Source: JARRJY01 sp037388705 (GTDB lineage Bacteria > Pseudomonadota > Gammaproteobacteria > UBA6429 > Thiohalophilaceae). Taken from it: 7,389 nucleotides of DNA. Under the pieces are notes generated by a model, which made no database searches, was not told the DNA's origin, and worked only from the letters and a program-made list of their open reading frames with translations. Below, piece after piece: positions 1 to 5,607 of this stretch. How positions within the stretch are numbered: the first letter of the stretch is position 1; every line of letters begins with the position of its first letter. The position numbers were made by a program, and so were the translations under genes. Location: contig JARRJY010000128.1 of the NCBI GenBank assembly GCA_037388705.1, forward strand, positions 1 to 7,389, given 5' to 3'.

Positions 1-23
1 GCAACACTGAAGAAACTATTTGA

Positions 24-953
24 ATGACTTTGAAGCAGCTTTATAACAGCCAGGATTTTAATCCCTTTGATTTAAATAATGATGCGGCCTACCAGCAATG
101 GCGTAGCTGGAAGCTGGCAAATGTGGCTAAATCAGCTGATGAACTGAAAGTGGAAATTGATGATCCCAACGCGTTAAGCGAGCAGGAGAAGAGTGAAATT
201 TTCAAGCGTTGTCAAACCAACAATATGGCCATCTATATAATAAGGTGTGCTAAAGATGCGGATAAGAAGATCATCAAGCAACTGGGTGAACAGCTCGGTT
301 TACATCGCCTGGACAGTAATATCTGTGCCGATGAGGATAGCATTACATCACTTAGCTACCGGCCGGATGGCCGTCAGAAAGGTTACATTCCTTACTCAAA
401 CATGCGTCTGAGCTGGCACTGTGATGGTTATTACAACACCCTGGATCAGCAAATTCGAGGCATTAATTTATATTGTGTGCAACCTGCCGCAGAAGGTGGG
501 GAAAATGCACTTTTGGACCATGAATTACTGTATATCCACTTGAGAGATACCAATCCCGCCTATATATCAGCTCTCATGGAGCTTGATGCCATGATTATTC
601 CCCCTAATGTGGAAGCTGGGGAGGAAATTCGTGGCGTACAGGCCGGTCCGGTGTTTTCGGTTGATCCGCAACACGGTACTTTGCATTGCCGTTATTCTGC
701 GCGAACCCGAAACATTATCTGGAAGGATAATGATATTACGCGCCAGGCAGTTGAATGCATAACAGAGTTTTTAAACAGTGATGATTCTCCAGTATTGCAT
801 TACCGATTAAATGCGGGGGAAGGCATCATTTGTAACAACGTGTTACATAATCGCACAGGCTTTAGCGATGATGAACAACATAAACGTTTGCTATATCGTG
901 CGCGTTATTTTGATCGTATCGTAAATACAGAGTTAGACGATTTAACACTATAA
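24..953 (+). CDS. TauD/TfdA-like Fe(II)/2-oxoglutarate-dependent oxygenase
   Basis: This 309-aa cytoplasmic protein resembles the TauD/TfdA (clavaminate synthase-like) superfamily, which couples 2-oxoglutarate decarboxylation to oxidation of a small substrate at a mononuclear iron. The HxD pair is visible as H132-C-D134 (context SWHCDGYY). The distal histidine is probably H275 (NNVLHNRTGF), with R288 placed correctly to hold 2-oxoglutarate. Length is normal for the superfamily. The substrate cannot be told from sequence, so taurine should not be assumed. The ATG directly follows an in-frame TGA at 21-23, which could be the stop of an upstream gene running off the window. The Shine-Dalgarno is weak (GAAGAA at 9-14). 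It leads a run of five same-strand genes; the next starts 16 nt after its stop. The superfamily call is firm, the specific function unknown. Confidence 0.85.
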   Translation: MTLKQLYNSQDFNPFDLNNDAAYQQWRSWKLANVAKSADELKVEIDDPNALSEQEKSEIFKRCQTNNMAIYIIRCAKDADKKIIKQLGEQLGLHRLDSNICADEDSITSLSYRPDGRQKGYIPYSNMRLSWHCDGYYNTLDQQIRGINLYCVQPAAEGGENALLDHELLYIHLRDTNPAYISALMELDAMIIPPNVEAGEEIRGVQAGPVFSVDPQHGTLHCRYSARTRNIIWKDNDITRQAVECITEFLNSDDSPVLHYRLNAGEGIICNNVLHNRTGFSDDEQHKRLLYRARYFDRIVNTELDDLTL

Positions 954-969
954 AACAAGGTGTAAACTG

Positions 970-1164
970 ATGCTTTGGTTAAGTGAAATTATTCTCGAAC
1001 GACATGATATTGAGTCGTTTAAAGAGTTAGAAATTGCTGTTGCTGAAAAGGCAAAACAAACCGGTGAAATGTTCTTTCGCATGGACATAAAACCGACTTA
1101 CCTGGATACACCGGAAAACTGGGAAGATCGCCTGGAAGCCAGTTTTACCAGTGCCCAACCATAG
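970..1164 (+). CDS. small protein of unknown function (64 aa)
   Basis: I do not recognise this protein. It starts MLWLSEIILERHD, is acidic and predicted mostly helical, and has no signal peptide, membrane segment, cysteine or histidine cluster. Support for its being real comes from context. It has a good ribosome-binding site (AAGGTG at 957-962, 7 nt before the ATG), it lies tightly between two well-supported genes on the same strand, and its TAG stop at 1162-1164 overlaps the ribosome-binding site of the next gene. It is probably cotranscribed with the flanking oxygenase and Cas6-like genes. A partner or accessory role for one of them is inference only. Confidence 0.65.
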   Translation: MLWLSEIILERHDIESFKELEIAVAEKAKQTGEMFFRMDIKPTYLDTPENWEDRLEASFTSAQP

Positions 1165-1178
1165 AGGTCATTAACCAA

Positions 1179-1853
1179 GTGTTTTGGAGTGAAGACAAAG
1201 ACGAAAAGGGCAACTTTGTTGTCCCTGATAATGTGATCGATGTGGTATATCGCATTTCCTGTAAATGTTTACCGACTGAACATATTTATCATTTGTCAGA
1301 AGCCTTGCAAACCGCATTGCCATGGTTAGCGGATGAAAAGCACACCGCGGTACACCCGATTACCGGTCCTGAAGAAGGTAATGGCTGGGAGCGCTGCAAG
1401 GATGATCTGATGTATCTTTCACGTCGGCAAAAAATGATGATCCGTATCCCCAAGGAGCGCCTGCCTGACGCAGAAAAGCTGGTGGGTGAAACCATTAGCG
1501 TGGCTGGACACGAGCTGGAAGTGGGCAAGTTTACTACCAAGTTGTTAAGTGATTTGCCAACGGTGCATGCCCGTCATGTTATCTGTGATGCGGGTATGTC
1601 AGAAGAAGATTTCATGCATGATGCCCTGGCGCAGTTAAAAGAGCTGGATGTCAAAGTACGTAAAATGATGGCCGGCAAAGAACGTGAAATTAAAACCCCG
1701 GATCAAACCATCATGACCCGTAGCCTGATGCTGGCTGAACTGGAGCCAGAAGAGTCTGTTCGCTTGCAGGAAAATGGCATTGGCGAAGGCAGAATGCTTG
1801 GCTGCGGTCTGTTTTTACCGCAAAAGGGTATTGCTGCGGTAGATCCCGGCTAA
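1179..1853 (+). CDS. Cas6/Cmx6-like (type I-MYXAN) RNA endonuclease homologue
   Basis: This 224-aa protein reads as a member of the Cas6/Cmx6 family, RAMP-fold RNA endonucleases that cut CRISPR repeat RNA. An N-terminal segment, DVVYRI followed by PTEHIYHL and ALPWL (residues 21-50), and a C-terminal glycine-rich loop, GIGEGRMLGCGLFLPQKGI (residues 200-218), match the family pattern. H35 and H38 are candidates for the usual N-terminal catalytic histidine. The start is GTG with AGAGG at 1163-1167, 11 nt upstream. No CRISPR array or other cas gene is in the window. The next gene, 7 nt downstream, encodes a DsrC-like protein. I infer that this is either an orphan processing enzyme acting on a distant array or a domesticated RNA-binding or RNA-cutting protein with another job. 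Family assignment comes from motif recognition, not a profile search. Confidence 0.75.
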   Translation: MFWSEDKDEKGNFVVPDNVIDVVYRISCKCLPTEHIYHLSEALQTALPWLADEKHTAVHPITGPEEGNGWERCKDDLMYLSRRQKMMIRIPKERLPDAEKLVGETISVAGHELEVGKFTTKLLSDLPTVHARHVICDAGMSEEDFMHDALAQLKELDVKVRKMMAGKEREIKTPDQTIMTRSLMLAELEPEESVRLQENGIGEGRMLGCGLFLPQKGIAAVDPG

Positions 1854-1860
1854 TTGGGAT

Positions 1861-2193
1861 TTGGACGTAAACGGTAAAGCTGTTGAAGTAACAGATAACA
1901 TGTTCCTGGTTGATGCCAATGACTGGGATGAAGAAGTCGGTAAAGTACTGGCTGCTGACGAAGGTATTGAAATGACTCAGGAGCACTGGGATGTAGTGCA
2001 ATACCTGCGTGATGAGCATTTCAATAACAATGGTAACGAGCCAATGGAACGGGCCATTTATAAAGACATGGGCAAAAAATGGGGTAAAAAGGTCACTTCC
2101 AAGGAAATGTACCTGTTATTCCCAAATATGCCTTCTAAACAGGGCCGTAAAATTGCTGGTCTACCCCAGTCTACACGTAAGGGTGGTTACTAA
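1861..2193 (+). CDS. DsrC/TusE-family protein lacking both redox cysteines
   Basis: This 110-aa protein shows the family signature from end to end: an N-terminal VNGK, NDWDEEVGKVLAADEGIEMT, then EHWDVVQYLRD, YLLFPNMP and KIAGLP. DsrC carries two conserved cysteines in its flexible C-terminal arm, and TusE keeps the penultimate one. Here the equivalents are R96 and G109, the arm ends RKGGY, and the protein has no cysteine anywhere. It therefore cannot carry persulfide or trisulfide sulfur as DsrC and TusE do. It resembles the cysteine-poor paralogues sometimes called RspA, proposed to be regulatory. The start is an unusual TTG: an in-frame TAG at 1840-1842 excludes an upstream extension, and the next ATG (1900) would remove the conserved VNGK. 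No clear Shine-Dalgarno is present, so translation probably depends on ribosomes ending at 1853. Confidence 0.85.
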   Translation: MDVNGKAVEVTDNMFLVDANDWDEEVGKVLAADEGIEMTQEHWDVVQYLRDEHFNNNGNEPMERAIYKDMGKKWGKKVTSKEMYLLFPNMPSKQGRKIAGLPQSTRKGGY

Positions 2194-2224
2194 GCGCCAG
2201 ATATAGGCCAAAGTGGATATAGCA

Positions 2225-2254
2225 GGGGCAGGTGTAGGCTGCTACATTTGCTCC
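2225..2254 (+). other. strong intercistronic RNA hairpin
   Basis: Bases 2225-2237 pair with 2242-2254 around the tetraloop GCTG (2238-2241). The stem has 13 pairs, three of them G-T wobbles. It lies in the 119-nt gap between the DsrC-like gene and the 69-aa gene. No T-run follows it, so it is not a standard intrinsic terminator. It could stabilise the upstream mRNA end, mark a processing site, or be a substrate for the Cas6-like protein encoded just upstream, because Cas6 enzymes cut at the base of short hairpins. The last idea is speculation. Confidence 0.6.
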
Positions 2255-2312
2255 ACGGATGATATGTCCAACCGAATTTTAATGAATCTTGGCAAAACCG
2301 AGGTAAAAAAAC

Positions 2313-2522
2313 ATGAGCTCAAAAGCAGAAAAAATTGCAGAACTGATTGCAATGCAGAAGAAATTCATCGAATACGAACACAATAATGGTGTAGATCCTA
2401 AAGATTACTTCACACCAGCATCTGGTCACGAACTGGACGGTTACCGTCAGAAGTACCAGGATATTGCCACTGAAGTAGCTGATATGGCTCACGGTGAAGC
2501 CGGTTCAAAAGCTTTCTATTAA
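2313..2522 (+). CDS. small acidic protein of unknown function (69 aa)
   Basis: I do not recognise this protein. It begins MSSKAEKIAELIAMQKKFIEY and continues with a helical, charged sequence (VDPKDYFTP, ELDGYRQKYQDIATEV) ending KAFY. It has no cysteine, signal peptide or membrane segment. The start is well supported by CGAGGT (2299-2304), 8 nt before the ATG. The gene is the last of the + strand run and ends 28 nt before a strong terminator, which supports its being real and transcribed. The 119-nt gap before it contains a hairpin and might allow an independent promoter, but I see no convincing -35/-10 pair there. A functional link to the DsrC-like protein is possible from position alone. Confidence 0.75.
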   Translation: MSSKAEKIAELIAMQKKFIEYEHNNGVDPKDYFTPASGHELDGYRQKYQDIATEVADMAHGEAGSKAFY

Positions 2523-2550
2523 TAATCAGTTAATAGTAAAAAGTTTAATA

Positions 2551-2577
2551 AAAACGGGAGCTTAGCTCCCGTTTTTT
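2551..2577. terminator. bidirectional intrinsic terminator
   Basis: ACGGGAGC (2554-2561) pairs with GCTCCCGT (2565-2572) across a TTA loop. A T-run follows on the + strand (to 2577) and a matching A-run precedes it, so the structure also works on the - strand. It lies between convergent genes, serving the five-gene + run ending at 2522 and the PiuC-like - strand gene whose stop is at 2611-2613. Confidence 0.93.
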
Positions 2578-2610
2578 ATGTGCTCTTAAAGTGATTTCTT
2601 AAGTTTATTT

Positions 2611-3285
2611 CTACACGTCTGCCCACATTCGTACCAGGTTCACGTAACTGACATCGACTTTTTTTGCCTCCATCGACTCGGCATCTGTCTTTAATAATGA
2701 TTCACGTGCCTGGTTGAGCTCATGTAATAGTTCACGCCTGGCAGGATCACGTACCATGCTCTGCGCCCAGGTCACCGCAACAATTCGCTCACCTTTGGTC
2801 ACTTCCGCCACATGATGCAAACTGGATGAAGGGTAAATTACAGCCTGGCCGGCAGGCAATTTCAGTTTTTGTTGGCCAAAATGGGTATTGATGACCAGTT
2901 CACCACCTTCATAGTCATCCGGGTCATTCAGAAATACGGTGGTGGACACATCTGAACGGTAGCGCTGTTGCATGGGGCCCATTACCGGGTCATCGACGTG
3001 GTCCCCATAAGTCATACCGGAGCCATAACGGGCATAGAAGGGTGTCGCAACACGCAGGGGTAATACTGCTGATTGGTAAGTTGGGTTACTCACCAGGCTA
3101 CCCATCACGATGTTATTGAGTTGCTGTAATTGTTCATCATCCTGTGCCACTTCCTCGTTATTTTTAACGCGCTTGGCCGCCATCCCGGCCGAGAGCTTGC
3201 CATCCACAAAGCGTGCTTTATCCAGGAGTTTATGCACGGTTTGCAGTCGCGCCTCATCAAGAATGTTATCAATCGTTATGAGCAT
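2611..3285 (-). CDS. piuC: PiuC/YbiX-type PKHD Fe(II)/2-oxoglutarate hydroxylase
   Basis: This 224-aa protein matches the PiuC/YbiX family in length and motifs. The iron ligands read H96 and D98 (YGDHVDDP) and H157 (YPSSSLHHV), and R167 is the 2-oxoglutarate-binding arginine (TKGERIVAVTW). The segment DDYEGGELVI (124-132) is also typical of prolyl/PKHD-type hydroxylases. Family members in enterics and pseudomonads are usually iron-regulated and sit beside a TonB-dependent siderophore receptor; their substrate is not well established. No receptor is present here: the gene stands alone, divergent from a 105-aa gene. The ATG is preceded by GGAG on the - strand (3295-3298), about 9 nt upstream. 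I could not find a Fur box in the 84-bp upstream region. It shares the terminator at 2551-2577 with the convergent operon. Confidence 0.93.
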   Translation of the reverse strand: MLITIDNILDEARLQTVHKLLDKARFVDGKLSAGMAAKRVKNNEEVAQDDEQLQQLNNIVMGSLVSNPTYQSAVLPLRVATPFYARYGSGMTYGDHVDDPVMGPMQQRYRSDVSTTVFLNDPDDYEGGELVINTHFGQQKLKLPAGQAVIYPSSSLHHVAEVTKGERIVAVTWAQSMVRDPARRELLHELNQARESLLKTDAESMEAKKVDVSYVNLVRMWADV

Positions 3286-3358
3286 TGATGGCTTACTCCA
3301 TTGTGTAAATCAGGTAGAATACATTTTTGTGTTAATGGCATAAAACCTTATGCCTTTC

Positions 3359-3363
3359 AGGAG
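3359..3363 (+). promoter_or_regulatory. ribosome-binding site fixing the start of the 105-aa gene
   Basis: AGGAG lies 6 nt before the ATG at 3370 and has ideal spacing. The reading frame stays open back to 3301, but the extra 23 residues would have no such site and would lie across the divergent promoter region, so 3370 is preferred. A possible -10 hexamer TAGAAT lies at 3315-3320, with only a poor -35 (CTTACT at 3292-3297). Confidence 0.75.
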
Positions 3364-3369
3364 TTTGTC

Positions 3370-3687
3370 ATGATACTGAATGTTGTTGCGGACGGCCAAT
3401 CTTTCCCGGTTGAAGTCCCTGATTCCATGCTGGCAGAAGGCCAGGAAATGTTTAACAAAATGGATGCAGATATGGACAAAGGCTGGAAGTGGGGACGCGA
3501 ATGGGTCGATAACCCGAGTGTCGAGCAACGTTGTCAGATTGCCGCTGATAAACTCTTAACCGCACTGGAAACCGAAAATAAAAATATGCAGGTGATGATG
3601 GCCGCTTATATCCTGAGTAAAAACCCAATGTGTGAAACCGTCGTGGTGGATATTCAGGGCGAGATGAGCGAAACACATTTTATGTAA
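3370..3687 (+). CDS. conserved-looking protein of unknown function (105 aa)
   Basis: I do not recognise a named family. The protein starts MILNVVADGQSFPVEVPDSM, which looks like a short beta hairpin. It then has a helical region rich in Met, Asp and Trp (MFNKMDADMDKGWKWGREWV, residues 27-46), a second helical region QRCQIAADKLLTALE, and a closing strand VVVDIQGEMSE. There are two cysteines and no signal peptide or membrane helix, so it is probably cytoplasmic. The periodic hydrophobic pattern, good ribosome-binding site and clear coding character argue that it is real. It is transcribed divergently from the PiuC-like gene and converges on the SRAP-like gene 86 nt downstream. Any functional relation to either neighbour is unproven. 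Confidence 0.78.
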   Translation: MILNVVADGQSFPVEVPDSMLAEGQEMFNKMDADMDKGWKWGREWVDNPSVEQRCQIAADKLLTALETENKNMQVMMAAYILSKNPMCETVVVDIQGEMSETHFM

Positions 3688-3773
3688 TAAGATGTATTAA
3701 GTGTTTAAATACAAATCCCGTACATTTGTGATCCCTTACTGCTATTAAACAATATGTTAAAGTTTTTTATTAG

Positions 3774-4187
3774 CTAGATGCCCGATAATATTCTTGGCCA
3801 GCGATCATGAACGGCATCCTCGAACTCTGGTGTAATGGTTACCACGTAAACCCGTTGTTCATGTTTGTCCCGGGCTATCAGTCCCTGGATAAACTGTCCA
3901 TTGGTGATATCAAACCAGTGACTGTTGCCTTCAATATCTTTTTCCATGAACTGTTTGACGGGTAACTTGACCGGTACAGGGAACCACTTGTCCCAGCGCC
4001 CCGCGTAAATGGAATCAAGGCGCGCCCAGCCACCTAAAGGAAGGTGTCCACTTTGTTCTTTGCGACGTCCCCACGGTAATAATTCAATCTCCTTGTCCTT
4101 TGTTAATACCGGTAATGTCGCTTTTGGGTTAGGAAAATAAACCCGGATGTCCTGGCCATTATGGTTGTAATAAACACCACCACACAT
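3774..4187 (-). CDS. minimal SRAP (YedK/HMCES-like) protein
   Basis: This 137-aa protein looks like a shortened SOS-response-associated peptidase (SRAP) domain. SRAP proteins form a covalent thiazolidine link to abasic sites in single-stranded DNA through Cys2 exposed by removal of Met1. The start MCGG places a cysteine at position 2. LLPWGRR (36-42) resembles the WGLIP-type motif, GGWARLDSI (52-60) resembles NARAET with the Arg (R56) kept, QFMEKD (79-84) aligns with the FYEW motif and keeps Glu (E82), and HDRWPRIL (127-134) matches HDRMPxIL with the catalytic His (H127). YedK is about 220 aa, so this version lacks much of the fold's periphery. The ATG at 4187 is chosen because longer starts would bury the essential Cys2. 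It begins 2 nt after the stop of the Y-family polymerase gene, so the two are probably translationally coupled. Confidence 0.75.
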   Translation of the reverse strand: MCGGVYYNHNGQDIRVYFPNPKATLPVLTKDKEIELLPWGRRKEQSGHLPLGGWARLDSIYAGRWDKWFPVPVKLPVKQFMEKDIEGNSHWFDITNGQFIQGLIARDKHEQRVYVVTITPEFEDAVHDRWPRILSGI

Positions 4188-4189
4188 GA

Positions 4190-5344
4190 TCAGTTTTTCT
4201 CTGTGGTTCGTGCAATGGTCTGGCGATGGCCATAAGGTTTCCACGCTGGGGCAATAACATTGGGCATGGAAGAACGGTTTAATAAACGTGCCGGTGCCAG
4301 GCTGAGTTCGCCGTAGCGGTGGTTAATGTTATCCATGACCTGATGATAGGTCTTGCCTAGCTGAATGTCAGTGTCATTATTATCAAATAACAACAGTTGT
4401 CCGGTTACAGAATGTGGGTCCAGCGCGGTAACCTGCAGCTGGTGAACCCCTTCACCTTGCCATCCCTGTTCAAGGAAACCGTTGCACAAGTGGTAAATCA
4501 ATCGTTCATCCTGGGTGGGATTGGCAAGTCGCTGCTTAATACCTAACCAGCCCAGCGATGTTTTCAGGCCAATATAAAAATGTTTTGCTTGTAACTCATG
4601 GCGGCGTAAACGCGTGGCTACTTTTTCGCACATGTGTAACATGTACATGAGGATAATCGTCTTGTCCGTGGTATCCGGTGGCATGACCTTGCCATGGCCA
4701 ATGGATTTGGGATCCGCAACGTGGGTGGTGACCTTGTCCGGATCTTCGCCACGGCACATTTTCCAGATACGTCGACCAATATTACCAAAGCGTCGTGCCA
4801 GTTCACTGACAGGTAAACGTGCCATATCACCACAGGTATAGACACCACGCTCGGCCAGGTAACCACCGATACCCTTGTTGATACTGATTCCCAGTGAGCA
4901 TAACAGGCCGGATGCCTCGTATACGGTTTGTTTGACCAGTTGGGCAATGGTTGCGGGGCTGCCCAGTAATCTTTGGCAATGCGTAACATCAAGAAAGGCT
5001 TCATCGACGGAAAAAATTTCTACATCGGGTGTAATGTGCTCAAGAGCGCTCATGATGGCCGAGGAGGTTTGCGCGTAGCGTTCCGGAGCTGCCGGGCATT
5101 GAATAAGTTCGGGACATTTCTGGCGCGCTTCTTTAAGGCGCATACCGGTTTTAATGCCGTAGCTACGGGCTTCATAGGAGCAGGTAATAATACAGGTACC
5201 CTGCAAGCCGTTGGTAACGGCAACAGGGCGACCACGCCATTCCGGTTTGTCGCGTTGTTCTACCGAGGCGAAAAAGGCATTCATATCGACCAGGGCAATG
5301 GCCCGTGACCAATGCTTTTGTTTTGACAGAGTGTAATTATTCAT
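4190..5344 (-). CDS. Y-family (DinB/UmuC-like) translesion DNA polymerase with internal deletion
   Basis: This 384-aa protein has the Y-family palm signatures DMNAFFASVE (D20, steric-gate F25), YEAR (57-60) and SVDEAFLD (D114-E115), so the metal-binding acidic residues are intact. The C-terminal part holds the little-finger domain and QLLLF (316-320), a good beta-clamp-binding motif. After LGISINK (151-157) the sequence jumps straight to GIGGYLAERGVYTCGDM, the helix-hairpin-helix. Relatives such as Dpo4 have about 40 residues in between, including the AKxAxxxxKPxG stretch with a lysine that contacts the incoming nucleotide. Activity may therefore be reduced or altered. The ATG has no clear Shine-Dalgarno, but the next in-frame ATG (M21) would remove D20. 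A GTTC-N7-GTTC repeat upstream suggests LexA control. The SRAP-like gene follows 2 nt after the stop. Confidence 0.88.
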   Translation of the reverse strand: MNNYTLSKQKHWSRAIALVDMNAFFASVEQRDKPEWRGRPVAVTNGLQGTCIITCSYEARSYGIKTGMRLKEARQKCPELIQCPAAPERYAQTSSAIMSALEHITPDVEIFSVDEAFLDVTHCQRLLGSPATIAQLVKQTVYEASGLLCSLGISINKGIGGYLAERGVYTCGDMARLPVSELARRFGNIGRRIWKMCRGEDPDKVTTHVADPKSIGHGKVMPPDTTDKTIILMYMLHMCEKVATRLRRHELQAKHFYIGLKTSLGWLGIKQRLANPTQDERLIYHLCNGFLEQGWQGEGVHQLQVTALDPHSVTGQLLLFDNNDTDIQLGKTYHQVMDNINHRYGELSLAPARLLNRSSMPNVIAPAWKPYGHRQTIARTTEKN

Positions 5345-5394
5345 ATAATCAATAAGTTATATGTATTTATTAATTTAAAATATAACTCAAAAAT

Positions 5395-5413
5395 GTTCTC
5401 TTAAAGTTCTCTT
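5395..5413 (-). promoter_or_regulatory. candidate LexA-type operator (GTTC-N7-GTTC direct repeat)
   Basis: The 8-mer GTTCTCTT occurs perfectly at 5395-5402 and 5406-5413, an 11-bp period, and contains GTTC-N7-GTTC (5395-5409). It starts 51 nt upstream of the polymerase start. A possible -35 TTGAGT (complement of 5385-5390) lies just inside it, though no good -10 partner is visible. The direct-repeat form is the LexA box of Alphaproteobacteria; the usual gammaproteobacterial box is CTGT-N8-ACAG, which I do not see here. Placement ahead of a translesion polymerase supports an SOS role. Confidence 0.45.
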
Positions 5414-5607
5414 TCAGGATAGGGAAATGTGCGACAGCACGCAAGCAAAAAAATGAACAACCAGGAGAAAAATGAAGATTCGGTTTAACTAATATGACCA
5501 GAATGGGCCAGTTATTAAAAAGGCATAGCAAGGTAATCTGCATTGTTTAAGTTCATGAATGAAAAACCGATAGTTAATTTAAATTCAGACACCAGACGGA
5601 TTGTAGT

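Noticed and set aside
1711..2019. 102-codon open frame on the - strand across the Cas6-like/DsrC-like junction
   Set aside because: It is antisense to two well-supported genes and its translation has no recognisable protein features.
2009..2206. 65-codon open frame overlapping the DsrC-like gene on the same strand
   Set aside because: It is fully explained as another frame of a gene whose product matches the DsrC family from end to end.
3286..3369. Fur box between piuC and the 105-aa gene
   Set aside because: I looked for a GATAATGATAATCATTATC-like palindrome on both strands and found nothing close.
3711..3729. ACAAAT/ATTTGT inverted repeat between convergent genes as a terminator
   Set aside because: The stem is only 6 bp and AT-rich, with a 7-nt loop and no T-run on either strand.
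4188..4244. Longer N-terminus for the SRAP-like protein
   Set aside because: The frame stays open, but SRAP chemistry needs cysteine at position 2, and the MCGG start 2 nt after the polymerase stop fits translational coupling.
4973..5308. 111-codon + strand open frame inside the polymerase gene
   Set aside because: The opposite strand encodes clear Y-family motifs throughout this stretch, so this is a shadow frame.
5494..5550. 18-codon frame in the gap before the sugar-transferase gene
   Set aside because: It has no Shine-Dalgarno of its own and no recognisable sequence; it is too short to support.
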